Source: Armatimonadota bacterium
GTDB lineage: Bacteria > Bacillota > Desulfotomaculia > Desulfotomaculales > Nap2-2B
Assembly (NCBI GenBank): GCA_023511535.1
Contig: JAIMBK010000035.1
Location: forward strand, 1 to 33,296
DNA length: 33,296 bases
Direction of reading: 5' to 3'
Below are positions 33,112-33,296 of this stretch, one piece after another. Each line of letters starts with the position of its first letter. The stretch's first letter is position 1. Both the position numbers and the translations under genes were made by a program. The notes beneath the pieces are model-generated. The model was given only the letters and a program-made list of their open reading frames with translations, did not search any database and was not told where the DNA came from.

Positions 33112-33296
33112 AACAATTGCCTTCAGTTGAAGGCAGGAGAAAATACCAGAAATTACTTCTTGATTAATCCATAATAATATTATAAAATAAAATTCCTGCC
33201 TTCAAAAAGAGAGGGCAAGGTTCCTTGAAAACTAAACAGAGCAAGATGAATGCCAGATTGGTCGCCGGCCATCAGCCGTCAGCCGCCGGAAAGGAC
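33112..33296 (+). ncRNA. Leader of an rRNA operon (16S gene lies beyond the window)
   Basis: Near 33222-33239 the sequence CCTTGAAAACTAAACAG matches the conserved segment found before 16S rRNA genes of Firmicutes. TGCCTTC (33118-33124) can pair with GAAGGCA (33129-33135), or GAAGGCAGGA (33129-33138) can pair instead with TCCTGCCTTC (33194-33203), so two exclusive folds exist. No mature rRNA sequence is reached before the window ends. Confidence 0.75.

Noticed and set aside
1-33296. tRNA genes or a complete insertion sequence
   Set aside because: No cloverleaf-like segment or transposase frame was recognised in the gaps between genes.

Overview
The window looks like chromosomal DNA of an anaerobic, spore-forming Gram-positive bacterium of the Desulfotomaculum/Pelotomaculum type (Peptococcaceae sensu lato). 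The evidence is a YunB sporulation protein, a lipoprotein-type binding protein, AGGAGG ribosome binding sites with many TTG/GTG starts, a Firmicute-style rRNA leader, and a full set of enzymes for the lower part of anaerobic benzoyl-CoA degradation. The genus is an inference; no 16S sequence lies inside the window.

Layout. (1) 1-5023: the tail of a CCG-domain Fe-S protein, fdhD, and two adjacent selenoprotein genes, a double-length HdrA and an MvhD-ferredoxin fusion. Both are interrupted by an in-frame TGA followed by a SECIS-like hairpin. Order and domains resemble BamD-BamE-BamF of the class II (tungsten) benzoyl-CoA reductase. (2) 5212-10926: an SDR dehydrogenase, a thiolase with its OB-fold/Zn-ribbon partner, then bamA, bamR and bamQ (ring hydrolase, dienoyl-CoA hydratase, hydroxyenoyl-CoA dehydrogenase). 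(3) 11096-13173: the two subunits of an ADP-forming acyl-CoA synthetase. (4) 13282-15505: a soluble PAS histidine kinase and a NarL-type response regulator. (5) 15536-19810: an AMP-forming acyl-CoA ligase on the minus strand, a small membrane protein with a sodium:solute symporter, and an internally deleted acyl-CoA ligase pseudogene. (6) 20502-27129: a five-gene branched-chain-amino-acid-type ABC transporter followed by another acyl-CoA ligase. (7) 27181-33005: an amidohydrolase and a class A penicillin-binding protein on the minus strand, then tyrS and yunB. (8) 33006-33296: a strong promoter and leader of what should be an rRNA operon beginning just beyond the window.

How it fits together. 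Transporters bring in a carboxylic acid, probably aromatic or alicyclic. Ligases make the CoA ester. The Hdr/Mvh-like selenoproteins would supply low-potential electrons for ring reduction by a reductase encoded upstream. BamR, BamQ and BamA convert the dienoyl-CoA to 3-hydroxypimelyl-CoA. The SDR and thiolase/Zn-ribbon pair may carry on the beta-oxidation, and the ADP-forming synthetase could recover ATP from acyl-CoA. The sensor/regulator pair may control the pathway.

The least explained signals are: the paired selenocysteine use; two homologous ~170-bp leaders in front of two unrelated transporter operons, possibly carrying a short conserved peptide; and several families of low-complexity palindromic repeats between genes.
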